Source: Ctenosaura bakeri
Lineage: Eukaryota; Chordata; Lepidosauria; Squamata; Iguanidae
Length of the DNA stretch: 64,000 nt
NCBI GenBank assembly: GCA_948474755.1
Contig: CAOLHI010000254.1
Coordinates: 682,001 to 746,000, forward strand
Reading direction: 5' to 3'
Shown: positions 1 to 12,082 of the stretch, one piece after another
Layout: each line of letters begins with the position of its first letter
How positions within the stretch are numbered: the stretch's first letter is position 1
Notes under the pieces: model-generated
What the model was told of the DNA's origin: nothing
Seen by the model: only the letters and a program-made list of their open reading frames with translations
The model's database searches: none
Position numbers and translations under genes: made by a program

Positions 1-1532
1 GCCTGCATTTCATGCTAAACTAAAAGACTTTGCAATGTATTGGCTTCGAGTCAAATGTATAAAAGTTACATAAAAGAACATTTAAGAGGACAAAAACCCA
101 CATGCTGAGTGGATAAAAAAATATTTCTTTACAATTACACTTTCTTTGTATGACTGTTTACCAGGTATTATTTTTCCATTTCAAAAAAGTAAATACTTGG
201 AACAGCCTTCACCAGCTGTGGATAGCTTCCTTGATCACCCCTACGCAGTTCTGTGCCAAATATGAATTTTGCGGTTTTTGTACAAAACATAAAATATAGA
301 TTTTTCACATCTGCCATATAGACTGCTATACCAGCCAGCAGAATACAAAAGATACATTTAATACAGACACTGAAATACAGTGTGGTCTTAAGAATCTAGG
401 AACTACAGGAATGAGAGATGCAGCATCCTTTTTATATGGTCCAAGATAACATTTTCTGAAGGAAGAAATTCAAAACAAACTTTGTGTGTTTGTGATAGGT
501 TATCTTTATCTTGTCTTCATCAGCACCATGCTTCATTTTAACATGACAAATGTAAAACCAGTTTCGATATTTGAGTTCTGCAACCTATTTAGGCAGAAAG
601 GAAACAGTGAAAGAGATATCTAGAAAGATAAACGCTGGTTTGCCTTCTGATTTTTTTAATACCCTCACATTAAAATGTCACATAGAAAAGAGATAGTGCA
701 TCTCAAGTTTGCCTATAAGCTAGGAGATCTTTTTTGAAGTCCACATAATCCCAACTGCAAACAAATATAGCACTTTTATAACAGGTTATAAATAAACTGG
801 TTTTCAAGCATAGAGCCAGCCCAAACATAAGAATACATTATTTAAAAAGACCTAAGGCAAAATGGATTCCATTTCTCATGGATAAAAAAAGAACTGTGCA
901 AACAAGCTTAAAACTATTTTTGTGCCAGTGTTATAAAATGTAGTTGTTTGGGTTTCTTGTAAGTAGAGCATTGACCCAAATACCAGGAAACTTGCAAAGC
1001 AAGCGAGGCAAAAATTGCCATTTTCTTTAGGAGAAAGGATACTTCAACACCCCTTTCTTTTCCTTTAAAGTAGTATGCATACTTGAGCACTCCCCATCAC
1101 CACCTCCTTCTTTCTCATAGTAGCACTCTGATTAATTTCAATGATGCTTAAGCATAAGAACTTCCTGGTGGTTTGTGTCCACGCAACTGTGTCTTTAACG
1201 TCTACTATTACTCATTGTACAACTCCTCAGGATGGATGTGCTAACAGACCTTTCTTAAGGAGTAAAACTATTTTTTAAGCACTGAATCAAGGATTTACCA
1301 AAAAAAAAAAAAAGTCCTACTTACTCCTACATTCCCTAAAAAATATTTCTTTCTCCCTCTCTCTGTCAATACCTGCAACTATTCAGGATTTTTTCTTCTT
1401 TGATTGTTAGGAAACAAGGTTTTATTGTGCATGATTTTATTTCCTAATCTGTGGTTCTTTGGGCAGAATGACAAAGGATAAAACCCATCAAACTGGATAT
1501 TCTCCTCAACAGATTAGAAGGGAGGCTCTGGC
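1..1532 (-). other. RNF11: RNF11 3' untranslated region (partial, runs off the left edge)
   Basis: This AT-rich stretch follows the RNF11 stop codon in the direction of transcription and has no coding potential that I can support. RNF11 transcripts in other vertebrates have a long 3' UTR, so I infer that most or all of this stretch belongs to it. AATAAA-type hexamers occur on the minus strand (for example near 1421 and 1436), but none can be fixed as the real cleavage signal, and the transcript end may lie outside the window. Positions 1444-1478 are an exact copy of a 35-base segment in intron 2. Confidence 0.6.
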
Positions 1533-1704
1533 TCAGTTAGTCTCATAGGACGACAATAATGCTGCATCAACTGGCTCCATGCAGGAAGGACACGTGAAAG
1601 ATCTCATCAACCAGTCATCTATACAGTCCAGATGGTAAATATGCATGCATGGCAGGAATCTGATAGGGTCCCCATAAACAAAGTCCATCATACAGATCAC
1701 ACAC
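1533..1704 (-). CDS. RNF11: RNF11 exon 3: RING-H2 domain and C-terminus
   Basis: This is the last coding exon of RING finger protein 11, a small membrane-tethered E3 ubiquitin ligase adaptor that works with NEDD4-family ligases, ITCH and the A20 complex. It encodes residues 98 (second part of the codon) to 154. It carries the complete RING-H2 zinc ligands: C99, C102, C117, H119, H122, C125, C136 and C139. The C-terminus reads LLSSYETN and ends at TGA (1533-1535). The acceptor lies at 1705-1706, after a pyrimidine-rich run. The exon starts with the G that completes the GAG codon begun at the end of exon 2, so the phase agrees. The domain is unbroken and looks functional. Near-identity to the remembered vertebrate protein makes the call secure. 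Confidence 0.97.
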
Positions 1705-2043
1705 CTAGAAGAGAAAAGGAAAAGAAAGTGCAGAAAATTTGAATTCAGCTGAATTATTATCTGGCAACCAGTCCAAATTCCATAAAAGCATGAAGAGAAA
1801 TGCTGAACTTCCAAATTGGTACAATTTGGTGGAACTGTAGAATATTCTGGTAGAATAGGGATAGAATTTTGGTATGATTCTGCTAAAATGCACTCCCTAC
1901 TTAATTTTAAATGAATGTAAATCTTTCACAAATGTCAGTTAATATTATTTATTTATATCTACTACATAAAAGTCAAAATTTGTATGTTTGTCTGTGTCAG
2001 GCAAAGACCTAGTATGATTGGCTGTGTGGGGCAAAGAGCTCAT

Positions 2044-2120
2044 ATGAGAAGATTCTATGGAATCTTGGGGTGTGCGGTTTAGGAAGGGGCCTTTAGAATT
2101 CTCAGCCAGAGAGCTCTTAG
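2044..2120. mobile_element. MITE fragment (GGCC-TTTC-type palindromic family)
   Basis: The segment resembles the central arm of the MITE copy at 31626-31828, with the same order of words (TATGGAATC, then TTTAG, then AATTCTCAGCCAGAGAGC). Neither terminal inverted repeat is recognisable, so this is a truncated or decayed copy. Confidence 0.5.
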
Positions 2121-4854
2121 GCCTGGCCGGCTGCTCTGGAGACCAGGCCTAGCAGCAAGGAGGAGGATACTGCATTCCTTCAGAAACTCAACCTGTGTAC
2201 GGTATGTTAATAACTCTGAATACAGACTGGATTGGGGAATATGGGGAAAAGTTACATTACTGGACAAGACAGTTTGGGGAATTAGAGACATAGGATTTCA
2301 AATCTTTCTAACAAGTATTACCTGTGAGAAAATAAAATCCTGGGCAACGCTGGGTATATATGCTAGTTTAATATAATTTATTAAGGCAATTGTTCTCTGC
2401 ATAGTTACTTGTGAACAAGCTTTATTGTACATATGAGGACATGTGAATAAACATGTACAAGACTATGTTGTAAAATAAGTTGCATATTTTCATTAAGATA
2501 ATAAAGATTACACCATAGCTGAAGAAAGATTCCCCTTATTTTGTACTTTTCAAATTTTAGATTCTATTGACTACAAGCAGTTTTAAATATTTTTCGGCTA
2601 ATCTGTGGTTCTTTGGGCAGAATGACAAAGGACATTTGTTGTAGGGACTTTTTATAACATTTGTTGTAGGGACTTTTCCTTTTGAGGGTGCTTGCACATC
2701 CATGAGCTACTCAGAGCCAATTTGGTTTCTCCTAACTTTCCAGTTAATGACCCATTTGAAATTCATCTCCAACCTTGCTAATTTAAAGAGTACCTTCTTT
2801 ACTTCATTGCTTTTCTTGTCAAGGAACATGTCTGTTCTGTGTAATACTGTGGCTAGATCTGCCAGATTTGATATTTCCAGAAAGAAAGGGAAAATCAGTC
2901 ATTATTCTTTCTTTGTGCTGAAACCATAAGAATAGCCTGAAATCTTTAGATCCTCCAAAATTTAATCCAATTAAGACTATAGTTGTATATGCACTTACCT
3001 GGAGTAAATACACTGGGATTCAGCAGAACTTGCCCACTGAAGCAAGTGGTGTAGCACTGGGGGCAAATAAGGGCATTGCCTCTCCAATGAAATCTCCCTT
3101 CAGTACCAAATTTTTGGCATTGTAGAGAGTGAAACACTGTAAATCATTCACACCTAGGACACTAACATTTGCTGTGCCCTTTTTCTGTACTTTGCCTGTC
3201 CCTTTTCTTTGGGTGCCTAATCTCTGCTTCTGAATGCTCAACTGAAGTTTTAAGTTACCACAATGCTACAAATTTGAGGACTGGAGGGAAATTTCATGGG
3301 GATGGGGTAGATTTTGTCCCCACCAATAGCTATACTGCTGTGCAATTCAATGATTCACCCATAGCCCCCAGTACCATTTTACACACTGTTCTAAAGGATC
3401 CCCTAAAATTCCAGATAAAATGGGGGGCAGAGTAGATAGAACAAACATAAGAAACCTTCTTCTTGACTTTTAGCTGCAGATTCATTCAGTTTACAAAATT
3501 CCATTCCATGAAGTTTTGAGATCCAATCCAATGCGACTTACTTCTGAACAGGCATGTATATGATTGCACTTCCCATCTGTAGGCCTCCTATATAACTCCA
3601 TGGGTTTAGCATCATGCTAGCCTTATCACTTCACCACCCTTCACTCCTTTATCTTAAAATTAAACCACATGAAGATTTCTGGAGAAATTAAACATTTGTA
3701 ATACTGTGTGGCACTTTGGTTCTAAGAAGGATACTATCTTACAGTAAGTGCTGGGTTTCTTCAAGCAGTGAACAAGGGCATGATGCATTTTGAGTTTGCT
3801 GTGGCCATTTTTGTGGTTTTCTGGAATTGTTTTATATCATAAAACTTCAAAGTTGTAATGATTTGGGCCATGTGCAAAAGCAGACGTTGAATAAAGTAGT
3901 AACAAAACAGTGACTTGCTTATGAGGCACACTGAATCCCAGGCAGAGAGAAAGGAGGGACAGAAAACAAGCAAGCAAGCAAACACACTCCATGTTGGAAG
4001 TTCTTTAAAGTCATGACTTTCCAACTTTATGTTAATCACCTCTGACAGCTGGAAATGTGCCCCCAAATTGGCCCACAAAGATGTGGCATGATAATCATTC
4101 TTCCTGTTGCAGTAACAACAGATGGTTTTAGAATGACATCTTTCAGAAAGAAATCTTCCATGGTACTATACTTATCTTATACTTGTGTGCTATTTTAATG
4201 AACATGATTTAATTCAAAACAGTAGTGACATTATGAGCATTATTACATCCAATTATGATTAGCAGAAGTGAGCTCTCTAGGTGTGAAGTGTGCTGCTACA
4301 TTCATTACTTCTTGTGATGTGACTTCCTTCTCTGTAGGCCCACTTAACAAAATCAGCAGGCAATGCTGGAGTCTCCAGTTCAGAGCTCAGCAGCCTGTAG
4401 GCCTCCTGAAGTTGTTGGACTACATCTCCTACTTCACATTGTACTTAGACCTTGGAAAAACCATTTTACAAGTGTGATTATTGTGCAGGAGTGTGGGGTG
4501 AATTTGAATGGGAGCCTGTAATATGTGAGCAGGGAGAGAATTTACATTTTCCTCACATGTGTAACCATACCTACTCCCAAAATTACTACATGGGCTGCAG
4601 TTAGGATAAGGAAAAACCTTCCATTTGAACCAATGGGAGACCTTTTGTCAATTCTAAGATTGAAGAGGCAGGGAAGAGAATCTATAGGCTAAATGTGGAG
4701 GCTCCATGGGGCACCTCTTATCCTCAAGCTGAAGCTTCCCTAACCAGTATTCAGAGCCATGTGAAGAAACAGTAATTAGATATATAGTTATTTTCCTGGT
4801 ACAACTTAAAATATAAAGGACATATAGCAGTGAATATAAATATGTTTTGACTAT

Positions 4855-5016
4855 GGCCATTTCTGCACTAGACTAGTTATAGTGCTATTATTCCACTTTC
4901 AACATCCTATGGAATCCTGGGGTTTGCAGTTTATGGAGGAGCCTGCAAACCTCAGGATTCCATAGGATGTTGAAACTGGAATAATAGCCTTATAACAATC
5001 TAGTGCAGAAATGGCC
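4855..5016. mobile_element. Palindromic MITE, copy A (162 bp)
   Basis: The element starts with GGCCATTTCTGCACTAG and ends with the reverse complement of that end. The two arms are near-complementary over most of their length, so the whole element can fold back on itself. The flanking triplets (TAT and TCT) are only a poor match for a target duplication. It has no coding capacity, so it must have been moved by a transposase encoded elsewhere. Confidence 0.75.
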
Positions 5017-7235
5017 TCTGAAATCCTGCTCTAGGAATTGTAAGAAAAATTAAGCAGAAACTGGAAGGGATTTGCAAACCACTAACCATTAGAGAAAGAT
5101 GTGATTTTCAGCATGGCAGCTAGACTTTCACAGAAAGCTTGTGCATACATCAAAACTCAATGGCCACCTTAATGGCTGCAGTTATTGTATGACTGAAGCA
5201 GTTGACAACTGTTAAGAAAATCTTTTATGCAATCTTCTTGAAAAAGTATATGGTATAATTTCAAGTTAATACTTAACAAGCATTATTCAGCCAATACCTG
5301 AAACATTTCTGAGTTTATAATTTGTAGCATAAAGCAAAAATCTGAGATAAGCTTTTTGAGCAAAAGATGACGAGAAAGCAGTGGAGGGTGAGGAAAATGG
5401 AAAGACAAGTGAGGCTCTAAACTCGATACTCAGAACGCTTTCAAATGGATCGTCCCTAGTGCCATCCAGCAAAATTGCTATTCTATCTATTCCTCTATAA
5501 TTGGTATTTTCTGGTGAGAAAAAAACCAAAGTGTTGGGAACATGGAGAAGGGTGGAAGATGATGCCATCCAGAACTTCCTGTCCTCTTTTAAATTCTGTA
5601 AATGAAACAATGTGATTGTACCATAAAAGCCTTGTCTGAAGCTTCCCAAGATATCAGAAAACATCTGGGAACAGAAAACTGTTTTCCATTAAAAACCAAG
5701 AGAAAAGAAGGGAATATATGCTGAGTAAGAGAAGAAGAAGTATGTGAGTTCAACTAGATTTTCAAGAAGTATATGACAGCAATTTCTTAGATGAAGTGAC
5801 GGGGCATTTATTATTAAGACTGTAGGGGAACAATGTCTATCCTATTTTCTGCTGTTCAACCACCCTGCAATAAGCCACACATCTTTAGTTTGCTGCACCT
5901 CATAGGCAGCCTTTTTGTCTGTCTTATGATCTTGGGCTCTGCTCCAAATCAGGCATGCTCAGGATCCTATATATACCCACACCAAACAAAGGAAGGAAGG
6001 TTCTACCTAATTCCCCTGTTTCTTTCTGACTGGGTCTCCTAGGGGGGAAAAGAAAGAAAGAAAAAAGAAAACTGGAAGAATTGAGAAAACATTTCCTGGC
6101 ACCCTCGCCCTCAGTTAAGAGATAAAGGTATTCTGAGCGTAGCCAGTTCCGAGTAGACCCCAGGGTTGTGATTTATGGGAGGCAAGTGCATATGCCTTTT
6201 CCACCCTGTAGAGTGACAGCACTGAAACCAGCAGTAAGCAAGTATACATATCTACAACTTTCTTCCCCTTTTTAAAAAAACGGCAACCTGGAGGGCAGAG
6301 AGACAATTTTGTGTATATAATTTTGATATCTTCCTGAACCACCCATAGCCACTTGCCCCCCCAACTTTATTTTTTAGGCAGATTTTCATATCAAAATGGC
6401 TCAAAATCATAGCAAAAAAGCTAGCCAGTTTCCCCCCTCAAAAGCAAGTCAATAAAGGCCAAAAATCTGCCAGCATCAAAACCAGAAGTGACACAATGGG
6501 AGCACTGATGTAGACCACCATAGGGCACAGAGATTAAAGTTTGCCCCTATCTCCTCTACAGTTGCCCTCAGACAAAGGATTTTCATAGAGTGACACAGTA
6601 AGTCTTTCCTCCTCAGTCAGTGTGGAGGAATCTGTGGTCTTCCAGCTACTATTGGACAATGCCATCTTTCTGACAATTGACCTTGTTGCTGGAGCTGTTG
6701 GGAGTTTACATCTAGCAGCATCAAGAGGGCCACAGGTTTCCTATATTTGACTAAGTTGAACAGAAAATAAATGGACTTGAATGGAAGCAATCCTACATCT
6801 CAACCTAGAGAAAGGCCCATGCAGTTGCTCAAAATGCAGTAACTACAAGAGATATGTGTGTATGTGATATTTGGGAGGCCTCCTCCCCCTCATGTGGCTT
6901 CTTGCTTCCATTTTTCAAAAGGTTTCTCCCATTGGAAAAAAATCTAACCTGGCATGTTGGGGATGTGGGGGCAATTTTGGTGTCCTACTTACCCTACTCT
7001 GTTTCTTTTAAAATATTTTTTTAATGATACTTTTAAAAAACTAGTCACAATTTGTCATTTTTGTGCAGTGGGAGATCTTTCCTCCATTTCCCTCTGGAAT
7101 CTTTTCTTGGCTACCATTGTCTCTGCCTACCAGCAGTGCCTTCCATTAGCTGCCCTGCCTTCTATCCCACCAGCCCACTGGACTTCAGCTGCCACTGGGC
7201 AAATTACCATAAACACTGGTATTTATGCAACTTAC

Positions 7236-7405
7236 TCTCTAATTTTTTTCTCAGAACCATCTCTTCCTGGATCGTAGACTCCTTTCGGAAGATGCTGTAT
7301 AAGGCCTATTCGTAGCGCTATCCTAATTTGTTCCTCTTCTGTGAGCTGTGTTGCTAGGCGGGTCTGGCTAGGAGTTGGATGGTAAACTGGAACCGGAACC
7401 TGTTC
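7236..7405 (-). CDS. RNF11: RNF11 exon 2: linker between the PPxY motif and the RING
   Basis: This exon encodes residues 42 to 97 plus two bases of codon 98, starting EQVPVPVYHPTPSQTR and ending DGSEKKIRE. The AG acceptor is at 7406-7407 and the donor GTAAGT is at 7230-7235. The phase fits both neighbours: exon 1 ends on a full codon, and exon 3 supplies the last base of Glu98. The region holds the linker and ubiquitin-interacting part of the protein. One residue is unusual: codon 72 reads CTA (Leu), where the vertebrate protein as I remember it has Gln in the run IRIAQRIGL. A real lineage change, a polymorphism and a sequence error are all possible. Confidence 0.96.
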
Positions 7406-7895
7406 CTAAAATTAAAAGGGGTGCAGAGAAGAGAAGGCAGACAAATAAATTTCCTTTTCAATTTTAAGTTCATGGTGGAGAGAAAGTTAGAAGTGTAGGG
7501 AAATTATACATTCATATTTCTTTTTCTGGCAGCAAATTATTTATATGACACTTCCGCCTTTGCCCAGTTTTATGGATTAATTATAAAGAACAGAATAGAA
7601 TAAACAGTCCTGCCAATTTCACTGGGAAGCTGGCATGGGTCTACTTTAGACTGTTTTTTTTGTGTGTGAAGAACATTTAATTTTGTCTCCAGGAGTTCTT
7701 CATGGATTAGTTAAACAGATGTACAAACTTGACATGAGAACTGGCAAATTAGGCTTCCATGCTTTGGCTAATTGACTGACTTGTAGCCTGCCAACAAGAA
7801 GAGGGTGATGGATTTCAGCTTGTACCTTACAAAGTATCAGTCAGGCAAAGGGAGCCCAACATCATCTACTCTGTAAAAAAAAGCTGCAATTTAGA

Positions 7896-8138
7896 TAGCA
7901 AGCATGGTGTAGTGGTTTACATATTGGACTAGCGCTCTGGAGAACAGGGTTCAAATCCTTGCTCATCCATGAAAATCCACTGGGTGACCTTAGGCAAGTC
8001 ACATTCTGTCAGCCTCAGAGGTAGGGCAAAGGCAACTCCCAGAAAAATCTTGCCAAGAAAACTTGATGATAGGTTTGCCTTAAGGTCACCGTAAGCTGTA
8101 AGTGATAAGTCAGCACGTAAGTTGGCACACAACAACAA
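7896..8138 (+). mobile_element. tRNA-derived SINE (squamate type)
   Basis: The 5' part resembles a tRNA with an A-box-like run (GTGTAGTGGTTT) and a B-box GGTTCAAATCC. A body reading CCACTGGGTGACCTTAGGCAAGTCAC follows, then a tail with GGTTTGCCTTAAGGTC and a terminal ACAACAACAA. This layout matches an abundant squamate SINE. It is full length but diverged. Confidence 0.8.
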
Positions 8139-8617
8139 ATTTGAAGTTTATGAAGCATTTCAGAAATTAAATGTTAACTAGAAAAAAAACACACAAACAA
8201 TGGCAGCGGGTGGCTCCCATGTCACTTGGGTAGTAAATTCACTCTAAGTTTTAGTCCAAACTTTCAAGGCGCTGGAATGGATTCACCATCCCATTGACAT
8301 GGAAACCACCAGCTGTCACTACACACAATAAATCTACACACACACACAATCTCCATAAAATTCTTGGGCAGACATTTAAAAGCATTAAATTAGGGCTTAT
8401 ACCTTGTACATATTTTTATTGAGATAAGAATTTAGAAAGAGGATGAAATTAGAAAAATTGTTAACCAGTTAATACCCCATGTTGAATATGTTCCTGTGGA
8501 GCAACTTTAATATTTTACGCCATGAACTTACAATAGGCATGAAATAGGCATGAAGCAAATGCAGAGCTCTATCTTCTGTTTTGAAAACTGGTATAGGAAG
8601 ATCTGGAACCTGGTATT

Positions 8618-8900
8618 TCTAGGGCCCTTACCATACCCTGCCTGATCCCGGCAGTGTCCTGTGGGGATCTCGGTAGAAGTTCTCCTGGGAGGGGAACGTG
8701 ACAGGAGCACTCTCCTCTGCACCAGCTGCCTCCAGGAATGCAGGAGACATGAGGGCCATGCCTCTTGCTTCCTCAGTGTAGCCGGATGATGTCCCAGGCT
8801 GCACTGCGGCAGGAAGTGCAGCCATTGCACTTCCTGACCCGCTGCAGCTCAGGTAAGTGCGGGTGGGTGGTGGGAGGGCGGCAAGATTGCTGGTCATTGA
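8618..8900. repeat. GC-rich repeat fragment resembling the 21827-22247 element
   Basis: The segment is clearly GC-richer than its surroundings. It shares phrases such as CCCAGGCTGCACTG and a string around 'CTTCCTG' with the GC-rich interior of the TIR element at 21827-22247. No clean terminal inverted repeats are visible, so it is probably a truncated relative. Short open frames here do not resemble any protein I know. Confidence 0.35.
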
Positions 8901-11900
8901 TTTGCGGCACAATCATGCCACCCAAGGACAGGAAAGGACAAGACCCAGACAGTATCATGTGGAACTGTCATATGGGTCTCATCTTTCTCCTTTCCCCAAT
9001 GCAAGATGACAAGGTCCTGCAGAAAGACCCTAGGAAAGCTTACCAATAATTCAAATGGACAAGAAGGAGAAAAAATAGAGACAGGCACCTTTAGTGAAGT
9101 CTGATTTTCTCCTTCTTTCCATGGCCCCTAATCCTCCAAAGTGTCTTTCCAGATGGCATGGGGGCTGCAAAGGGAGAACTGCAAAGATCCAGTTCTCTGG
9201 CACTAACTATATGCTGGGTCTTGCTGAATGACAGGAGAGGCTCAAACATTCCTTCCAGTGACATCTGGTGGTTTTCACTTGGGGTTTTAGTTGAAAAAAT
9301 TTATAGGTGCTATCTATAGTTCTGAGCATATTTTGGGGAAAGTGTTCAGCGCCCTGGATAGCTCCTTTAAAATTCAGATTAAAATGTACACTGGATTCAC
9401 CACCCTATTGGCCTGGAAGCCCTCATTTTATGTGCTCCAAGAGCAGCTGAGTCATTTGTAAGTCTCCTAGCTAGGTTACACCATGTTAACATTACGGTCT
9501 CTAATACAATAGGCAGTCATGTATTTTGTGAATTTTCATTGTTTCAAGATCTTGAAATAACCAGGTCTATACTTTGGACTAGGTACAGGTATAATCAGAG
9601 GTAAACTCTGGACTTGAATCCCTATAGGCCTGCAAGCTGCTTTGTGCTGTGATTCTCTTAAACAATATGCTGATATTTTATATAGAACTTTTTGTCAGTG
9701 TGTCCATGTGAAGACCTGAATCTTTCCTGGGGTGCAAGGATACAACAAAGGACAATTCACAGAGAATTTATTTGCTCATAATGGTGTGGCTGTTGAAGGA
9801 TGTAGGGAGAAGATCGTAGTATGGTAAACATAATAGATCTCTGCCACGAATCCAGAACTTTGTACTAAGCTGTCAGAAGTAGTTTGCATATCTGTCAAAG
9901 TACCTGGTTTTCTCCCACCTTGATCTCTTCTCCCCACTGGTTATATTTCCAACACTAAAATATATATTCAACCCAGCAAAAGGGGGTAGGAATTCACACC
10001 TGCATGGGTGCTTATTGCTGACATTTGTTTGGGCATCTGGGTATCCAGAAGACAGCACTAGATGGGAGTGCCATGCCATACATTGCTATCAAACATTTCC
10101 TCAAGAGTCACGACTTGATTACAAAGAACAAAGCTGGATGCTCAGCACTCAGTTAAGATTGTGTGATTTCATTTGTTTCCATGTTCTTTCAGGCACCTCT
10201 GCAGGACTGGAGTGGAAAGATGCTCTTTAGTAATCATTGTATCTAAAACATCAAGACTCTCTCCATTTAATTCAATATTTCAAAACTGAATGCATTTCTG
10301 AAGTTAAATTCTGACTATTGAAAAAATTCTTAAATGTGGAGTTATAGCACAACTGTGTGTTTCCTCAAAAATAGGTCACACCAATTTCAGTATGCTTACT
10401 CGCTAGAAGTTGGTTTTGGGACCATTCTAAAATAAAAAATAGTCATCAATATCCTACATTATGCATGCCTAAATAAGTAATGTCTCCTGACACAACCCCC
10501 CCAAGCCCACCTTAACTGCCAGCAGCTGCACTGAACAAAGGAGCTGCCAATTAGTGCATAAGAAAAATGACATCCCTCCATCACCACGAGCAAGTCACAT
10601 TGCAACAGGGCACCTCCTGATTGTCACAACCTTGTTTGCTGGCAGGAGACAGCTGAAAACATCAACTTCTTTGCACATTGATTGGCAGATGAACAGATTT
10701 CTTTTGCTCAGTGCGGCTGCTGGCTGTTAAAGTGGGCTTTGAGGAACATTCATGATCATAGCAATACTGCTACAATCATGACTTCGCAGTGTTACTCAAT
10801 ACAAAACAAGTTCAGATCTCTAACTCTAGGTTACGAATGAATAACTGCAATACACAATACTAGCCAGTGTTTCTACTGATTACCTGAAAACAGTTTTTCT
10901 GTGCTTTTTTTGTTGGTTGTGATCTATTTTACTGGCTTTAAGAAGCAGCCTTATTTTTCTATCAAAATCTTAAATGGCTCATATTCTCTAGTGAATGTGC
11001 TTATGACTGCAATGGTAATCTAATTTCCTACCATTTCAAAAAAAAAAGAAAGTGTGAATTCACCCTTTCCCTGTTCCCACCCTTTAGATGATTTGCTCTC
11101 CAAGGCTGTCCTTTTAGACAATGACTAAGCAGAGCAATCAGGCAGTTTTAAAAAGACAACTGGAACAGCCACGTAATGCTAGAATCAAATTCCCAGGTAG
11201 AATTTTTTCAGGAGTGTTGATTCTTTCATGTAAAATGCAAAAATTACCACAAGGTCTACCTGAAACTTCAAAGCAGCACTGTTTTTTTTTAAAAAAAAAA
11301 CTAAATATGAATAGACTGGCATCCCTGTTTCATTTAAATAATGTTTCTTCCCTCCCAGACTAGGAACAGATGGATAAAGGAAAGATGCCAGATGGACATC
11401 TATTAATCTACAGAGGAAGGGGCTTACAGGCTTCCCCATTTTGCTCTTGATTGTGCGCCCTTCAGTTCTCATCCAAAAGTGCTTCTTTATTGTGAGGCAA
11501 TTTAGCATGTGTGATTCAGGATGGGATGTCTGCTTGAATATCCTGACACATTCTCTCCATCTAGCATCTCTCCCATCAGCAGACTAGAAACAACACTGAA
11601 AGAACAAGGATATTCATTGTTAAGACCTAAATTTAGGTGCAATAGTGGCAGATTCATGTTCTTAAATCAAACTTGGGCAATTAAGCTTTGGATGATAGCT
11701 TCCAAATTCCCCGTGGCTACTGGGAAATGTAGTAAAAAAAGAAAAAATTTTCAAGCTGTTTCAAACACAGCAGAGATCAGGAGATGTAGCATTAAGTTCC
11801 ACCAAGTGGAACTATACCATATTTCTTCTCCTGCCCCCCCCCAAAAGAAGTCTTTAACCAGCTGCAGCCCCTCCTCTATACAATTGCCATCTACTGGCCA

Positions 11901-11944
11901 GTGGACGGACAGGGGACACTAGGCAAGCATACTCTAAAAGCACT

Positions 11945-12082
11945 ATATTCTGTCTGATCTTAGAAGCTAAGCAGGGTCAGCCCTGGTTAGTAGTTGGATG
12001 GAAGACCACTAATGAATACCAGCTGCTTTAGGCTATGGGTTTGCCATAAGTCAACAGGTGATTTGAAGGCACATACACACAG
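11945..12082 (+). mobile_element. 5S rRNA-derived SINE
   Basis: Positions about 11950-12035 closely follow the 3' two thirds of vertebrate 5S rRNA, including AAGCTAAGCAGGGTC, CTGGTTAGTA and the internal promoter region around TTGGATGG. The 5S part then runs into GGGTTTGCCATAAGTCAACA and GGCACATACACACA, a tail like that of the tRNA-derived SINEs in this window. The first roughly 38 nt of 5S are missing. It is a retroposed SINE, not a functional 5S gene. Confidence 0.8.

Larger units (their letters stand above)
1705..7235 (-). other. RNF11: RNF11 intron 2
   Basis: This 5.5 kb intron lies between exons 2 and 3. It has a GTAAGT donor at 7230-7235 (minus strand) and an AG acceptor at 1705-1706. 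I recognise a MITE fragment near 2044-2120, a complete palindromic MITE at 4855-5016, a 35-base copy of 3' UTR sequence at 2599-2633, and a short tandem duplication at about 2633-2677. The rest is AT-rich with no gene, RNA or domain that I can support. Confidence 0.9.

Noticed and set aside
7896..7960. Possible tRNA gene
   Set aside because: The promoter boxes are present, but no intact cloverleaf is formed and the sequence runs directly into a SINE body.
11945..12082. Possible 5S rRNA gene
   Set aside because: It lacks the 5' third of 5S, has many substitutions, and continues into a SINE tail.
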